DNA of 64,000 nt from GSA-30 sp036384435 (GTDB lineage: Bacteria; Pseudomonadota; Gammaproteobacteria; Xanthomonadales; Rhodanobacteraceae): assembly GCF_036384435.1 (NCBI RefSeq), contig NZ_DASVMI010000094.1:1-64000 (forward strand), read 5' to 3'. A program made the position numbers and the translations under genes. Numbering within the stretch: position 1 is the stretch's first letter; each line of letters starts with the position of its first letter. This document shows positions 26,201-34,939 of the stretch, in pieces. The notes beneath the pieces are model-generated. The model was given only the letters and a program-made list of their open reading frames with translations, did no database searches and was not told the DNA's origin.

Positions 26201-26683
26201 TCAGCGATAGGTATTGGGGATACCGGGGACCGGCGAGAACCAGTCGTTGCCGTGGAAGTTGAAGTCGCGCGCGACCTTTTCCTGTTCCGGCTTGGCATTG
26301 GCGCGCCCGGCCAGCGAATAGGCCAGCGAGCCTGCACTGCCCTTGCCGGCCAGCGTCTTGATCGCCGTGGTCATCTCGTTGGTTGGCAAGATGTTTATCT
26401 GGGTAACGTCACCCGCGAAGGAGGGTATATCCAGGTCAAAGCTGGCATGCAGGCGCACTGGCACGCCATCGCCGATCTTCAGTTCCCCGTCCAGGCTGTG
26501 GAACTCCATGCCGGCGTAGCTGTTGTTCTGGATGCGCACGGTCAATTGCCACTGGCCGTCGGGCCGGACACTCATCTCCTGGATCGTCACCGTGGGCGGG
26601 AACACGCTCTTCTTCGGCGGGCCGCAGGCGGCCAGGCCGGTGAGAAGGGCACCCAGGGCGATCAGGCGGAGGATTCGTTTCAT
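26201..26683 (-). CDS. LEA type 2-like lipoprotein
   Basis: A 160-residue exported lipoprotein opening MKRILRLIALGALLTGLAAC, with lipobox LAAC for lipidation at Cys20. The mature part resembles LEA-2 (WHy-type) beta-sandwich domains in its pattern: VTIQEMSVRPDGQWQLTVRI, then NNSYAGMEFHSLDGELKIG. The function is unknown; such domains are linked to desiccation or stress in other organisms. ATG at 26683 is chosen over an open frame reaching 26980 because only this start gives a lipoprotein signal. It lies 47 bases past the start of the acyl-CoA dehydrogenase gene, in the same direction. Confidence 0.75.
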   Translation of the reverse strand: MKRILRLIALGALLTGLAACGPPKKSVFPPTVTIQEMSVRPDGQWQLTVRIQNNSYAGMEFHSLDGELKIGDGVPVRLHASFDLDIPSFAGDVTQINILPTNEMTTAIKTLAGKGSAGSLAYSLAGRANAKPEQEKVARDFNFHGNDWFSPVPGIPNTYR

Positions 26684-26864
26684 GAAGTCGGACCTCAAAC
26701 GATTGTTTGAATATAACAGACGAAGTGCCCATTGTGAGTGCTCGGGAGTGGCTGTCGGGGAGGAGAGTTCCCGCCTGCGCGCCTCTGGCGAGGAGGCACC
26801 TCCACTCATCCATCGATCTAGGGCATCATCCCCGACTTCCTTCAAGATCAAGACCAGACGCCTC

Positions 26865-27341
26865 ATGACACGTCGTATCGTTGCTCGCCGCTCGCCCATC
26901 CATGGCAATGGCGTTTTTGCCGTTGAACCGATCGCCAAGGGCGACCTCGTCATCGAATACAAGGGCACGTTAATGTCCAACGACGAGGCCGACGAGCTTT
27001 ATGGCGACGGCGGCGAGACTGGGCATACGTTCCTGTTCACGCTCAACGACGACTACATCATCGATGCCAACCGCAAGGGCAACACCGCGCGCTGGATCAA
27101 CCACAGTTGCGATCCGAACTGCCAGGCGCTGATTGAGGAAAGCGACTCGGGCAATCCGCGCAAGGACAAGGTGATCATCGAGGCGATCCGCAAGATAAAG
27201 CCCGGTGAGGAGCTGACCTACGATTACGGCATCGTGCTGGACATGCCGCACACGGCCCGCCTGAAGAAGATCTGGGCCTGTCGCTGTGGCTCGCCCAAGT
27301 GCATTGGCACCATGCTCAAGCCCAAGCGCAAATCGGCCTGA
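26865..27341 (+). CDS. SET domain protein-lysine N-methyltransferase
   Basis: A 158-residue compact SET domain protein. It starts RRSPIHGNGVFAVEPIAKGD, the usual SET N-strand. The catalytic knot NHSCDPNC follows near residue 78, then GEELTYDYGI, the second half of the active site. It closes with a post-SET zinc-type cluster CRCGSPKCIGTM. It should transfer methyl groups from AdoMet to a lysine in a protein; the target is unknown. ATG at 26865 begins the domain exactly. Bacterial SET proteins were first known from chlamydiae and xanthomonads. It is divergent from the LEA-2 lipoprotein gene. Confidence 0.88.
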   Translation: MTRRIVARRSPIHGNGVFAVEPIAKGDLVIEYKGTLMSNDEADELYGDGGETGHTFLFTLNDDYIIDANRKGNTARWINHSCDPNCQALIEESDSGNPRKDKVIIEAIRKIKPGEELTYDYGIVLDMPHTARLKKIWACRCGSPKCIGTMLKPKRKSA

Positions 27342-27358
27342 GCGTGTGATCCATGGGA

Positions 27359-27384
27359 GCCGCGGCCAGAGAAATGGCCGCGGC
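27359..27384 (+). terminator. GC-rich hairpin after the SET gene
   Basis: A 10-bp perfect stem (27359-27368 and 27375-27384) with a six-base loop starts 18 bases past the SET stop. There is no T-run, so intrinsic termination is uncertain. Confidence 0.45.
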
Positions 27385-27514
27385 GTCCGCGAGGGGGCGG
27401 TGCGGTAGAGGTTCGTGGCGGCCGTTTCCTGGATGCGTGGCCAGTCGTGGGGAGCGGCCTGTTTCCGCGCCGTGTTTCGTAGTGGCTGCCGAGGAGTTTG
27501 CGTCCGGATACACA

Positions 27515-27544
27515 TTGTGGGGGTAGGGAACGGGGCCCTATACT
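27515..27544 (+). promoter_or_regulatory. predicted promoter of the RDD-MoxR-DUF58 operon
   Basis: TTGTGG (27515-27520) and TATACT (27539-27544) are separated by 18 bases. Transcription would begin about 48 bases ahead of the first RDD gene, the first of seven closely packed genes. Confidence 0.45.
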
Positions 27545-27598
27545 CGTGTCGAAAGCCTGCCACGGGGGCTGGGCGTTATACGAAGGAAACGGGGATTC

Positions 27599-28114
27599 AT
27601 GGAAGTCAATCCGTACGCGGCTCCGCAGACGCAGGTCGACGACCTTGCTGGGTTTTCCGCTGCCGATCTGGAGGCGCGCAAGGCGTCGCGAAGTCGCCGG
27701 TTGAGCGCGACCCTCATCGACGCCGTGATGCTTTGCGTTGTAGTGCTTTCAGTATTTTGCCTGGCCTTGATGAGCAGCTATTCGTCTGGTGCAAAGCGTG
27801 ACGACCATTTCGCTCTTTTTATCCTGATCTTGCTCGTGCTGCTGCTGTTGATTGCCATCGTCAACTGCGTGCTGTTGCATAAATACGGACAGACGATGGG
27901 CAAGCGCATGCTTGGCATCAAGGTGGTACGCAGCAACGGTGATCGCGCTTCGCTCGGTCGCATCATCGGCCTGCGATTTCTGCCTGTGAGCTTGCTCGGC
28001 CGCATTCCGTTGATCGGCTTGCTGTTGACCCTGGTCGATTGCCTGATGATCTTTGGCAACGAACGCCGTTGCCTGCATGACGTGTTCGCGGACACGATCG
28101 TCATCCAGGCCTGA
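27599..28114 (+). CDS. RDD family membrane protein
   Basis: A 171-residue inner-membrane protein opening MEVNPYAAPQTQVDD, a common start of proteobacterial RDD proteins. The family's Arg and Asp-Asp pattern appears as RRLSATLIDAVML in the first helix. Three hydrophobic segments follow and GQTMGKRMLGIKVVRSNG lies between them. The role of RDD proteins is not settled; transport or sodium/proton exchange has been proposed for some. It is the first gene of the seven-gene operon ending with DUF58, 11 bases ahead of a second RDD gene. Confidence 0.85.
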   Translation: MEVNPYAAPQTQVDDLAGFSAADLEARKASRSRRLSATLIDAVMLCVVVLSVFCLALMSSYSSGAKRDDHFALFILILLVLLLLIAIVNCVLLHKYGQTMGKRMLGIKVVRSNGDRASLGRIIGLRFLPVSLLGRIPLIGLLLTLVDCLMIFGNERRCLHDVFADTIVIQA

Positions 28115-28125
28115 TCGTCCGCGCC

Positions 28126-28806
28126 ATGCTCGATACGATCCGCCAGATAGAAACGCCTGAAGGTGTTTTTCTGCGCCTGCGTGCCGCCGGCGCATTGCCG
28201 CGTGCTCTGGCGTGGCTGGTCGATCTGGTGATTCGAGTAACCGCTACCGTGGCCTTGACCAGCCCGTTGATGGTGCTGGGCGAAGGTGGTCGTGGGCTGT
28301 ATTTCATCGTCGTTTTCGTCGTGACCTGGATGTACGGGGTCATATGCGAGGTGTGGTTCAACGGCCAGACGCTGGGCAAGCGCGCGCTGGATCTGCGCGT
28401 GGTCAGTGCCGACGGAGCACCGGTCACGCTGATGCCTTCTGTCGTGCGCAACTTGTTGCGTGTGGTCGACATCCTGCCGGGCCTCTACGGAGTAGGCCTG
28501 GTCGCCATGTTGATGGACCCTCACGCGCGCCGCTTCGGCGATATCATCGCGGGTACGATGGTAGTGCACACGGCCGAATTGCAACGCGGTTCGCAAGTAC
28601 CGGTGATTCCGTCCGAGCCGTTGCCGCCGGGCCTGTCGCTGGAAGAACAGGCGGCAATCGTGGATTTCGCCGAGCGTTGCCCGCATCTCACACCGCAACG
28701 CCAACGTGAGCTGGCTGATTTGTTAACGCCCTTGACGGGCTTGTCCGGCGACGAGGGCGTGCGCCGGCTGGTCGCCTATGCCAATGACTTGTTGGGCCGG
28801 CCATGA
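28126..28806 (+). CDS. RDD family membrane protein (second copy)
   Basis: A 226-residue RDD-type membrane protein. RALAWLVDLVIRVTATVAL forms the first helix with the conserved Arg and Asp, and GQTLGKRALDLRVVSADG is the cytoplasmic loop motif shared with the copy just upstream. It then carries a soluble C-terminal helical tail of about 75 residues (from PLPPGLSLEEQAAIVDFAER). The tail distinguishes it from the first copy. Its stop overlaps the SpoIIM-like start (ATGA), so the two are translationally coupled. Confidence 0.87.
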   Translation: MLDTIRQIETPEGVFLRLRAAGALPRALAWLVDLVIRVTATVALTSPLMVLGEGGRGLYFIVVFVVTWMYGVICEVWFNGQTLGKRALDLRVVSADGAPVTLMPSVVRNLLRVVDILPGLYGVGLVAMLMDPHARRFGDIIAGTMVVHTAELQRGSQVPVIPSEPLPPGLSLEEQAAIVDFAERCPHLTPQRQRELADLLTPLTGLSGDEGVRRLVAYANDLLGRP

Positions 28807-29780
28807 AGCAAGAACGTTTCGTGGCCATGCATGCCGCCGAATGGGAACAACTGGAGGCCTGGCTGCGCCAGGCCGAACTGAAAGCGGGGCCCGCCATGCG
28901 CTCGCCGCAGGCGCTGGATTTCCCGGAGGCCTATCGAAGGCTATGCCATCACCTGTCGCTGGCCCTGGCCCGCGGCTACAGTCGTGAGGTCACCGAGCGA
29001 TTGCAACGCGCGGTCGATCGCGGCCATCGACTGCTCTACCGGCCGCCCGCGCCACGCTGGCAGCGAGCCGCCGTATTTCTCATCGCCGGTTTTCCTCGTC
29101 TGGTACGCCAGGAGTGGCGCTGTATGGTGCTGGCGGCCTTGTTGCTCTACGTACCGGCAATCGTAACCTTTGTGCTGGTACTGCTGAAGCCGGATTTTGC
29201 ACACACGGTATTCAGTGGCATGCAACTGGCCCAATTCGAGCAGATGTACGACCCGTCGAACGACCATATCGGTCGCACCAATGGCACCGACCTGGCGATG
29301 TTCGGCTTTTACATCATGCACAATGTAGGTACCGCTTTTCGTACCTTCGGGTCGGGCGTGATCGTGGGCATCGGCGCGGTCTACGTGCTGGCCCTCAACG
29401 GCGTGATCCTCGGTACGTTGGCTGGACATCTGGCCCATATCGGCTACGGCGCGCCATTCTGGCGTTTTGTCGTCGCTCATGCCGCCTTCGAACTGACTGC
29501 CATCGTCATTGCCGGAGGTGCCGGCCTGAGGCTGGGACTTACGCTGCTGGCCCCGGGGCGCCAAGCGCGGGGGCAGGCGATGGTCCGCGCGGGCTGGATC
29601 GGTGCCCAACTGGCCCTGGGTGCGTTTGCCATGCTGGTGGTGGCGGCCTTCATCGAAGCGTTCTGGTCTTCGGTGGCCTCTTTCCCGGACCTGCTCAAAT
29701 ACGGCAGCGCCGCGTTGCTGTGGATCTTCGTCGGCTACTGGCTGCTGCGAGGGGGAAGGGAGGCGGACGATGCAACTTGA
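28803..29780 (+). CDS. SpoIIM/DUF95 family membrane protein
   Basis: A 325-residue protein: a soluble N-terminal helical region (about residues 1-95) with FPEAYRRLCHHLSLALARGY, then five or so membrane segments. The stretch MFGFYIMHNVGTAFRTFGSG and GHLAHIGYGAPFWRFVVAHAAFEL are typical of SpoIIM-like (stage II sporulation M, DUF95) proteins. In sporulating bacteria SpoIIM works with peptidoglycan hydrolases during engulfment; this organism is not expected to sporulate. Homologues next to RDD, MoxR and DUF58 genes are frequent in proteobacteria. It is coupled to both neighbours by overlaps. Confidence 0.86.
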   Translation: MKQERFVAMHAAEWEQLEAWLRQAELKAGPAMRSPQALDFPEAYRRLCHHLSLALARGYSREVTERLQRAVDRGHRLLYRPPAPRWQRAAVFLIAGFPRLVRQEWRCMVLAALLLYVPAIVTFVLVLLKPDFAHTVFSGMQLAQFEQMYDPSNDHIGRTNGTDLAMFGFYIMHNVGTAFRTFGSGVIVGIGAVYVLALNGVILGTLAGHLAHIGYGAPFWRFVVAHAAFELTAIVIAGGAGLRLGLTLLAPGRQARGQAMVRAGWIGAQLALGAFAMLVVAAFIEAFWSSVASFPDLLKYGSAALLWIFVGYWLLRGGREADDAT

Positions 29781-31329
29781 ACGCATCAGTGTCGTGTTGC
29801 GCCCACGCACGCCACGCGAAGCGGTAGATCTGGGCGTGGCTCTGCTACGCGTCCATGCGCGGGCGGTGTGGACGGCGTGGTTCGTGTTTACCTTGCCGGT
29901 CGCCGTGATCGCCATTGCGCTGGGCGTGCTCATCGGAGCGCCAGGCCTGGGACTGCTCATCCTGTGGTGGTTGCTGCCTTTATTCGACCGGTTGCCCTTG
30001 TTCGTGCTTTCACGCGCGGTCTTTGATCGCGCGCCGGCATGGCGGGATACGCTTGGTGGGCAACGGGCCATGCCGTGGCGTGGCACCTGGGCGTCGCTGA
30101 CCTGGCGTCGCATCGATGCGCATCGCGCCCTGCGCCTGCCATTGGAATTGCTCGAGGGCCTGAGCCCTGCCCAGCGTGCGCCGCGTTGGCGTGTGCTGAG
30201 CCGACATATCGGCGGGTCGTCCTGGATGCTGACTGTCGGCCTGTTCGGGCTCGAATGGTTGCTGTTTTTCAGTGTCTTCATGCTGGCCGCGATGTTCATA
30301 CCCAGCGAATTCATCGACGATCTGTTTCGCCAGCTTTTTGGCGGCAGCCATGGCTTGCCGCACGGAGCATGGCTGGCGGCATCCATCGTCGGCTATCTGG
30401 TCATGAGCGTGATGGAGCCGTGGTACATCGCATCGGGCTTCGGCATGTACCTGGCACGGCGTACCCAATTGGAAGCGTGGGACATCGACCTGACATTCCG
30501 GCGGATGCGCCAGCGCCTGGTTTCGGCTGCCCGTGTGCTGGTGTTGCTGGCGTGCCTGGGACTGGCGGTGCCTTCGGCGCATGCTGGCGCATTGACCCCT
30601 AACAAGCTCCTGGATCGGGCGGCATCCAGGCCGGATTCTTCCGTGCAGATCGAGGATGTCTTCGGTCCACTCGACCCTGCACGCGATCGTGAATTTTCGC
30701 AGGCTGCCCATGAAGCCGCGCAGGATCCCCGCTTCGGCCATCCAAGCAAGGAAATGGCATGGGTCAGGCGTGAACAGCCCAAGGCAGAAGAGAAACAGAA
30801 AAACGCCCCGCGTGTGCGCCACGCACCCGACAGCGGTGGCGTGAACATCATCGCCGGTGGCGTGAACATCGTGCTCTGGATCATGCTTGGACTGGTGATC
30901 GTGGCCCTGGTGATCTTTGCCTTGCGTCACTTTAAGGGAGTGCGGCTGAGACGCGGACCTGACAGGCTTGTCGCTCCCTTGGAAACCGTCGTCAGCGATG
31001 CAGTCATGCCTGAGCGCTTGCCCGATGACGTGGCGTCGGTCACGCGCAGGCTCTGGCAGGGAGGTCGGCATCGCGATGCACTGGCACTGTTGTATCGTGC
31101 ATGTGTGGCGCAACTAGCCGCCGCCACCCAGGTGGCGATGCCCGACGACGCAACCGAGGCCGAAAGCCTGCGTCGGGCCCGTTCGCTCCAAGACAAGGAA
31201 CGAAGCAGGCAGGCGGTGGCGATCGTGCGTACCTGGCAGTACGCAGCTTACGCCGATCGTTTTCCGACCGATGGTGAAGTCGATGCGTTGCTGACGGGCT
31301 GGCCTGCCCAGGCGGGCCCACTGCCATGA
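29770..31329 (+). CDS. DUF4129 domain membrane protein
   Basis: A 519-residue protein overlapping the SpoIIM-like gene by 11 bases. The N-terminal half has several membrane segments, including VLVLLACLGLAVPSAHAGAL near residue 258-277, which looks like an internal signal sequence. A periplasmic or loop region follows, then a final membrane helix (INIVLWIMLGLVIVALVIF) near residue 365. The C-terminal cytoplasmic DUF4129 domain includes RDALALLYRACVAQLAA and TWQYAAYADRFPTDGEVDAL. DUF4129 is often found with transglutaminase or DUF58/MoxR genes. Function unknown. Confidence 0.82.
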   Translation: MQLERISVVLRPRTPREAVDLGVALLRVHARAVWTAWFVFTLPVAVIAIALGVLIGAPGLGLLILWWLLPLFDRLPLFVLSRAVFDRAPAWRDTLGGQRAMPWRGTWASLTWRRIDAHRALRLPLELLEGLSPAQRAPRWRVLSRHIGGSSWMLTVGLFGLEWLLFFSVFMLAAMFIPSEFIDDLFRQLFGGSHGLPHGAWLAASIVGYLVMSVMEPWYIASGFGMYLARRTQLEAWDIDLTFRRMRQRLVSAARVLVLLACLGLAVPSAHAGALTPNKLLDRAASRPDSSVQIEDVFGPLDPARDREFSQAAHEAAQDPRFGHPSKEMAWVRREQPKAEEKQKNAPRVRHAPDSGGVNIIAGGVNIVLWIMLGLVIVALVIFALRHFKGVRLRRGPDRLVAPLETVVSDAVMPERLPDDVASVTRRLWQGGRHRDALALLYRACVAQLAAATQVAMPDDATEAESLRRARSLQDKERSRQAVAIVRTWQYAAYADRFPTDGEVDALLTGWPAQAGPLP

Positions 31330-32435
31330 GTCGCGTGACCTGGATCGCGATAGCCATCGTGCTGGCCGTGATCGGGCTGGGCGCGGGTCTTTTCCTGACC
31401 ACGTTCGAGCGCAAGCTCGTGGACAGTTATCAGCCTGCGCGCGGTCAAGCGCGATACAACGATCTGCTTGCACTCGAACTCGCCCTCAAGCGCCTGCGGC
31501 AACCCGTATCTTCGATTACCTCCCTCGATCCGGCCAAGGCTCCCCTGGATTCGGGCGACACCTTAGTGCTGGCGGCGGGGCTCACGCGCATCGAAGGTGG
31601 GGAAGCCCAGCGGCTTGATGATTGGGTGCGTGACGGAGGCCATCTCGTCCTGACGGTCGATGGCGGCGAGGAAGCTTCGCACACGGCGTTGTTCGATCGA
31701 CTCAAGCTGCTCGAATCCAAGGATGGTGCCTTTGCATGCGATCAGATCGTCACGGCCCCCGGCGTCGATGGCAATTTTGATCTTTGCGCCAGGCATTTTT
31801 TTCCGCGTAAGGACTCTGACATCCAGGCATCGATTGGCGACAGCAAGCATGGTTATGCCTTTGTCCGTTTTGCCGTGGGTGACGGCACGGTCAGTGTTGT
31901 CGACACGTTCGACCCGTTGGAAAACGGTGCTCTGGGCCGCTCGCCGCAACAGCATTTCGTTCGCCGGCTGCTCGATCCAGGGTTCGGCCAAGGGCACTTC
32001 TATCTGCTGTACACGTACGACGGCCCGTCGTTCTGGGTTCGCCTGCTCACGCAAGGCTGGCCCGCGCTACTGGCATCGCTGATGTTGCTGCTCGCATGGG
32101 CGTTCATGCGTGGCCAGCGGTTGGGCCCGCTCATTCCCGCACCGCATGTGCAACGTCGCGCACTGCTTGAACATGTGCAAGCAGTGGGCGAATTCCTGTT
32201 TCGCCGCGACGCGGGCTACACCTTGCACGCCCTGGCGTGTCGCACCGTGCTTGCGCGCGTACGCCGCATGGACCCGATCTGCGAGTCGCTCGAGGGCGAC
32301 GACCTGCATGCACGCCTTGGCGAGCGCTATCGCCTCGATCCCGCGCACGTGGCGCGGGCTTTCCAGTCACCCGCCAACGCGATTGCCTTTCGCGACAGCC
32401 TGGCCATCCTGGCCCGACTCAGGAACCGTCCATGA
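31326..32435 (+). CDS. DUF4350 domain protein
   Basis: A 369-residue protein anchored by an N-terminal helix (about residues 5-25) and a second helix near residues 240-260 (WPALLASLMLLLAWAFMRG). Between them is an extracytoplasmic domain with NDLLALELALKRL and GDTLVLAAGLTRIEGGEAQRLDDWVRDGGHLVLT, matching DUF4350. A cytoplasmic helical tail of about 110 residues follows. Such proteins accompany MoxR and DUF58 genes in most proteobacterial clusters of this kind. ATGA overlaps join it to both the DUF4129 and MoxR genes. Confidence 0.82.
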   Translation: MSRVTWIAIAIVLAVIGLGAGLFLTTFERKLVDSYQPARGQARYNDLLALELALKRLRQPVSSITSLDPAKAPLDSGDTLVLAAGLTRIEGGEAQRLDDWVRDGGHLVLTVDGGEEASHTALFDRLKLLESKDGAFACDQIVTAPGVDGNFDLCARHFFPRKDSDIQASIGDSKHGYAFVRFAVGDGTVSVVDTFDPLENGALGRSPQQHFVRRLLDPGFGQGHFYLLYTYDGPSFWVRLLTQGWPALLASLMLLLAWAFMRGQRLGPLIPAPHVQRRALLEHVQAVGEFLFRRDAGYTLHALACRTVLARVRRMDPICESLEGDDLHARLGERYRLDPAHVARAFQSPANAIAFRDSLAILARLRNRP

Positions 32436-33445
32436 CGATTGAAAATGCTACCGCCGCCGACCAGGTCGAAGCGGATGTCACACCCCTCCCACTCAGCGAA
32501 CTGGGGGCGCGTACCATCGCTTTGCGCGAGCAAGTGGCCCGCGCCTTCATCGGTCAGGCTGAAGTCTTCGATCAGGTTCTGCTGGCCTTGCTCGCTGCTG
32601 GCCATGTGCTGATCGAGGGTGTGCCGGGCCTGGGCAAGACTCTGTTGGTTCGTGCGTTGGCCGCATCGGTCGGTTGTACCTTCGGCCGCATCCAGTTCAC
32701 GCCCGACCTGATGCCGACGGATGTTACCGGCCACGCGGTCTACGATCCCAAGGCCGAGCGCTTCCAGATACGCCGTGGTCCTGTCTTTGCCAACATGTTG
32801 TTGGCCGACGAAATCAATCGCGCGCCAGCCAAGACACAGGCGGCCCTGCTCGAGTCGATGCAGGAAGGTCAGGTCACCATCGAGGGGCGCAGGTTCCCGT
32901 TACCGGCGCCGTTCATGGTAGTGGCCACGCAAAACCCGATCGAGCAGGAGGGCACCTATCCGTTGCCGGAGGCCCAGCTCGATCGCTTCCTTATCAAAGT
33001 GATCATCGGCTATCCCTCGCTGGATGATGAAAAACGCATGGTCGAGGAAGTGCTCAGTGGACGCATCGCCGCAGGCCTGGATGTGTCGCGGGTTGAACCA
33101 GTGCTCTCATTGCAAGAATTGCAGGCATTGCAGCAGGGTGTGGCCACGTTGCACGTTGATCCGGCGGTCATCGACTATGCCGTGCGCATCACGCGTGCGT
33201 CGCGCGAATGGCCCGGTGTGGTCGCCGGTGCCGGTCCGCGCGGCGCGCTGGCGCTGGTGCGCCTGGCGCGAGCCCAGGCGGTCATGGATGGCCGCGATTT
33301 TGTCACGCCTGACGATGTGCGCAGCGTCACCTTGCCGGCACTGCGTCATCGCTTGACGCTTGCGCCGGAGGCGCTGATCGAACGCCAGCGTCCCGACGAT
33401 GTGTTGCGCGCCTTGTTACACAAGGTGGCGGCGCCGCGGCAATGA
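32432..33445 (+). CDS. MoxR family AAA+ ATPase
   Basis: A 337-residue AAA+ ATPase of the MoxR branch. Walker A GVPGLGKT spans residues 63-70, Walker B lies in ANMLLADEINRAPAKTQAAL, sensor 1 in ATQNPIEQEGTYPLPEAQLDRF, and the sensor 2 lid region follows GAGPRGALALVRLARA. MoxR proteins act as chaperone-like ATPases that assemble or activate partner proteins, often von Willebrand-type or DUF58 proteins encoded beside them. It overlaps both the DUF4350 and DUF58 genes by four bases. The start ATG at 32432 is fixed by that overlap. Confidence 0.95.
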   Translation: MTIENATAADQVEADVTPLPLSELGARTIALREQVARAFIGQAEVFDQVLLALLAAGHVLIEGVPGLGKTLLVRALAASVGCTFGRIQFTPDLMPTDVTGHAVYDPKAERFQIRRGPVFANMLLADEINRAPAKTQAALLESMQEGQVTIEGRRFPLPAPFMVVATQNPIEQEGTYPLPEAQLDRFLIKVIIGYPSLDDEKRMVEEVLSGRIAAGLDVSRVEPVLSLQELQALQQGVATLHVDPAVIDYAVRITRASREWPGVVAGAGPRGALALVRLARAQAVMDGRDFVTPDDVRSVTLPALRHRLTLAPEALIERQRPDDVLRALLHKVAAPRQ

Positions 33446-34752
33446 TGCGTCCCGGCCCAGCCCTGCTGCTGCTCCTGCTTGCCTGGACCGCGCTCGGCGT
33501 AGCGGTGGGTACGGGTCAGGTGCCGCTGTCTGTCTGGTTGGCGTTTGGAGCGGCATGTCTGGTAATCGCGCTACTGGATGCTTGGTTGCTGTCCCGGCTG
33601 CCCAGCCCGGTCGTGACGCGTGAACTGCCGCCGGTTGTGCCGTTGGTGCCCGAATGGAAGGTCGGCCTGCGCGTGCATGCGGCAGGCGCGCGTGTCCAGG
33701 TTGTTGACCTGCATGATTTGCATCCTGGCGAGTGGCCGGTGCGTGGCATGCCCCGGCGCCTGCGCCTGGAGCCTCGGCGTGAAGTGAACCTGGACTACGC
33801 TGTTTCGCCGGGCGGCCGTGGACAATTTCAGTTTCCCGGTTGCCAGATACGTCTGCGTTCGCCGCTGCGTGGCTGGACACAGCAACGCATCGTGGGCCAT
33901 CCCTCGGTGTTGCGTGTGTACCCGAACTTTGCGCCCCTTGCCGAAATGGCTGGCCTGAGCGTGGAGGTGGCATCGCGCAGCGTCGGCGCACGCTTGCAGC
34001 GTCGACGCGGCGATGGCACGGAGTTCCAGGAGCTGCGCGAATACCGCATCGGTGACAGCCTGCGCAAGATCGACTGGAAGGCTACAGCCCGTATGGGGCG
34101 GCCGATTTCCCGCGAATATCGTGACGAGCGAAACCAGCAGGTCATCTTGCTGCTCGATGGTGGCCGGCGCATGCTGGCCCAGGACGATCGCCTCTCGCAC
34201 TTCGATCATGTACTCAACGCTTCGCTCGCGCTGGCTTACATCGCGTTGCGGCAGGGTGATGCGGTCGGCATGCTGTCGTGTAGCGGCCAGGACATGCGCT
34301 GGCTGCCGCCTCAGCAGGGCAATGGCGGCATGGACATGTTGCTCGGCGCCGGCTACGACTTGCAGGCACAGCCAGTAGCAACTGATTACGTGGGCGCGGC
34401 CAGCGCCTTGCAGTTGCACCAGCGTCGCCGCGCATTCGTCGTGCTGATCACCAATGTGCGCGATGAAGACGATGAAGAACTGCGCATGGCTGTGTCGTTG
34501 CTATCGCGCCGCCATCTCGTGCTGGTAGTGAGTTTGCGTGAAACGGCGCTCGATGAATCGATAGGTATGCTGGATGAGAGTGTCGAATCGGCTGTGCGCA
34601 GCGCGTCGGTGATGCATTACCTGGCTCAACGTCAGGCCATGCACGACAAATTGCAGCGCGAAGGCGTGGCAGTGCTGGACGTGACCTGCGGGGAACTCTC
34701 GGGCCGGCTCATCGAGCGTTACTTGGCTGCCAAGCGCGACGGGCGACTGTGA
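33442..34752 (+). CDS. DUF58 domain protein
   Basis: A 436-residue protein with two N-terminal membrane helices (about residues 4-50) and an extracytoplasmic beta domain. The DUF58 signature follows as YRIGDSLRKIDWKATARMGR near residue 205, then a vWA-like domain with VILLLDGGRRM in place of a classical DxSxS metal site. It is the expected client of the MoxR ATPase encoded just upstream. It closes the seven-gene coupled operon; no intrinsic terminator is evident in the 187 bases that follow. Confidence 0.9.
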   Translation: MMRPGPALLLLLLAWTALGVAVGTGQVPLSVWLAFGAACLVIALLDAWLLSRLPSPVVTRELPPVVPLVPEWKVGLRVHAAGARVQVVDLHDLHPGEWPVRGMPRRLRLEPRREVNLDYAVSPGGRGQFQFPGCQIRLRSPLRGWTQQRIVGHPSVLRVYPNFAPLAEMAGLSVEVASRSVGARLQRRRGDGTEFQELREYRIGDSLRKIDWKATARMGRPISREYRDERNQQVILLLDGGRRMLAQDDRLSHFDHVLNASLALAYIALRQGDAVGMLSCSGQDMRWLPPQQGNGGMDMLLGAGYDLQAQPVATDYVGAASALQLHQRRRAFVVLITNVRDEDDEELRMAVSLLSRRHLVLVVSLRETALDESIGMLDESVESAVRSASVMHYLAQRQAMHDKLQREGVAVLDVTCGELSGRLIERYLAAKRDGRL

Positions 34753-34939
34753 GTCCGGTTGCGGTCGCTTTTCCTGCAGGCCTTGCCATACGCGCTTTGC
34801 TCGCCTGCAGGTGGGCTACCTGACCACGCATGACCGACCGCACGTCGACGAACCTCACGTGCAACCGACGCCCTGCACACATCGTGTCCATCACCGCGGG
34901 TCCAGACTTCAACTGGTCTTTCGTCAATGGAGTTCGCAC

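Noticed and set aside
34780..34815. Inverted CCTGCAGG copies after the DUF58 gene as an operator
   Set aside because: The two short copies are each nearly palindromic by themselves and are not placed at a promoter; this may be chance in GC-rich DNA.
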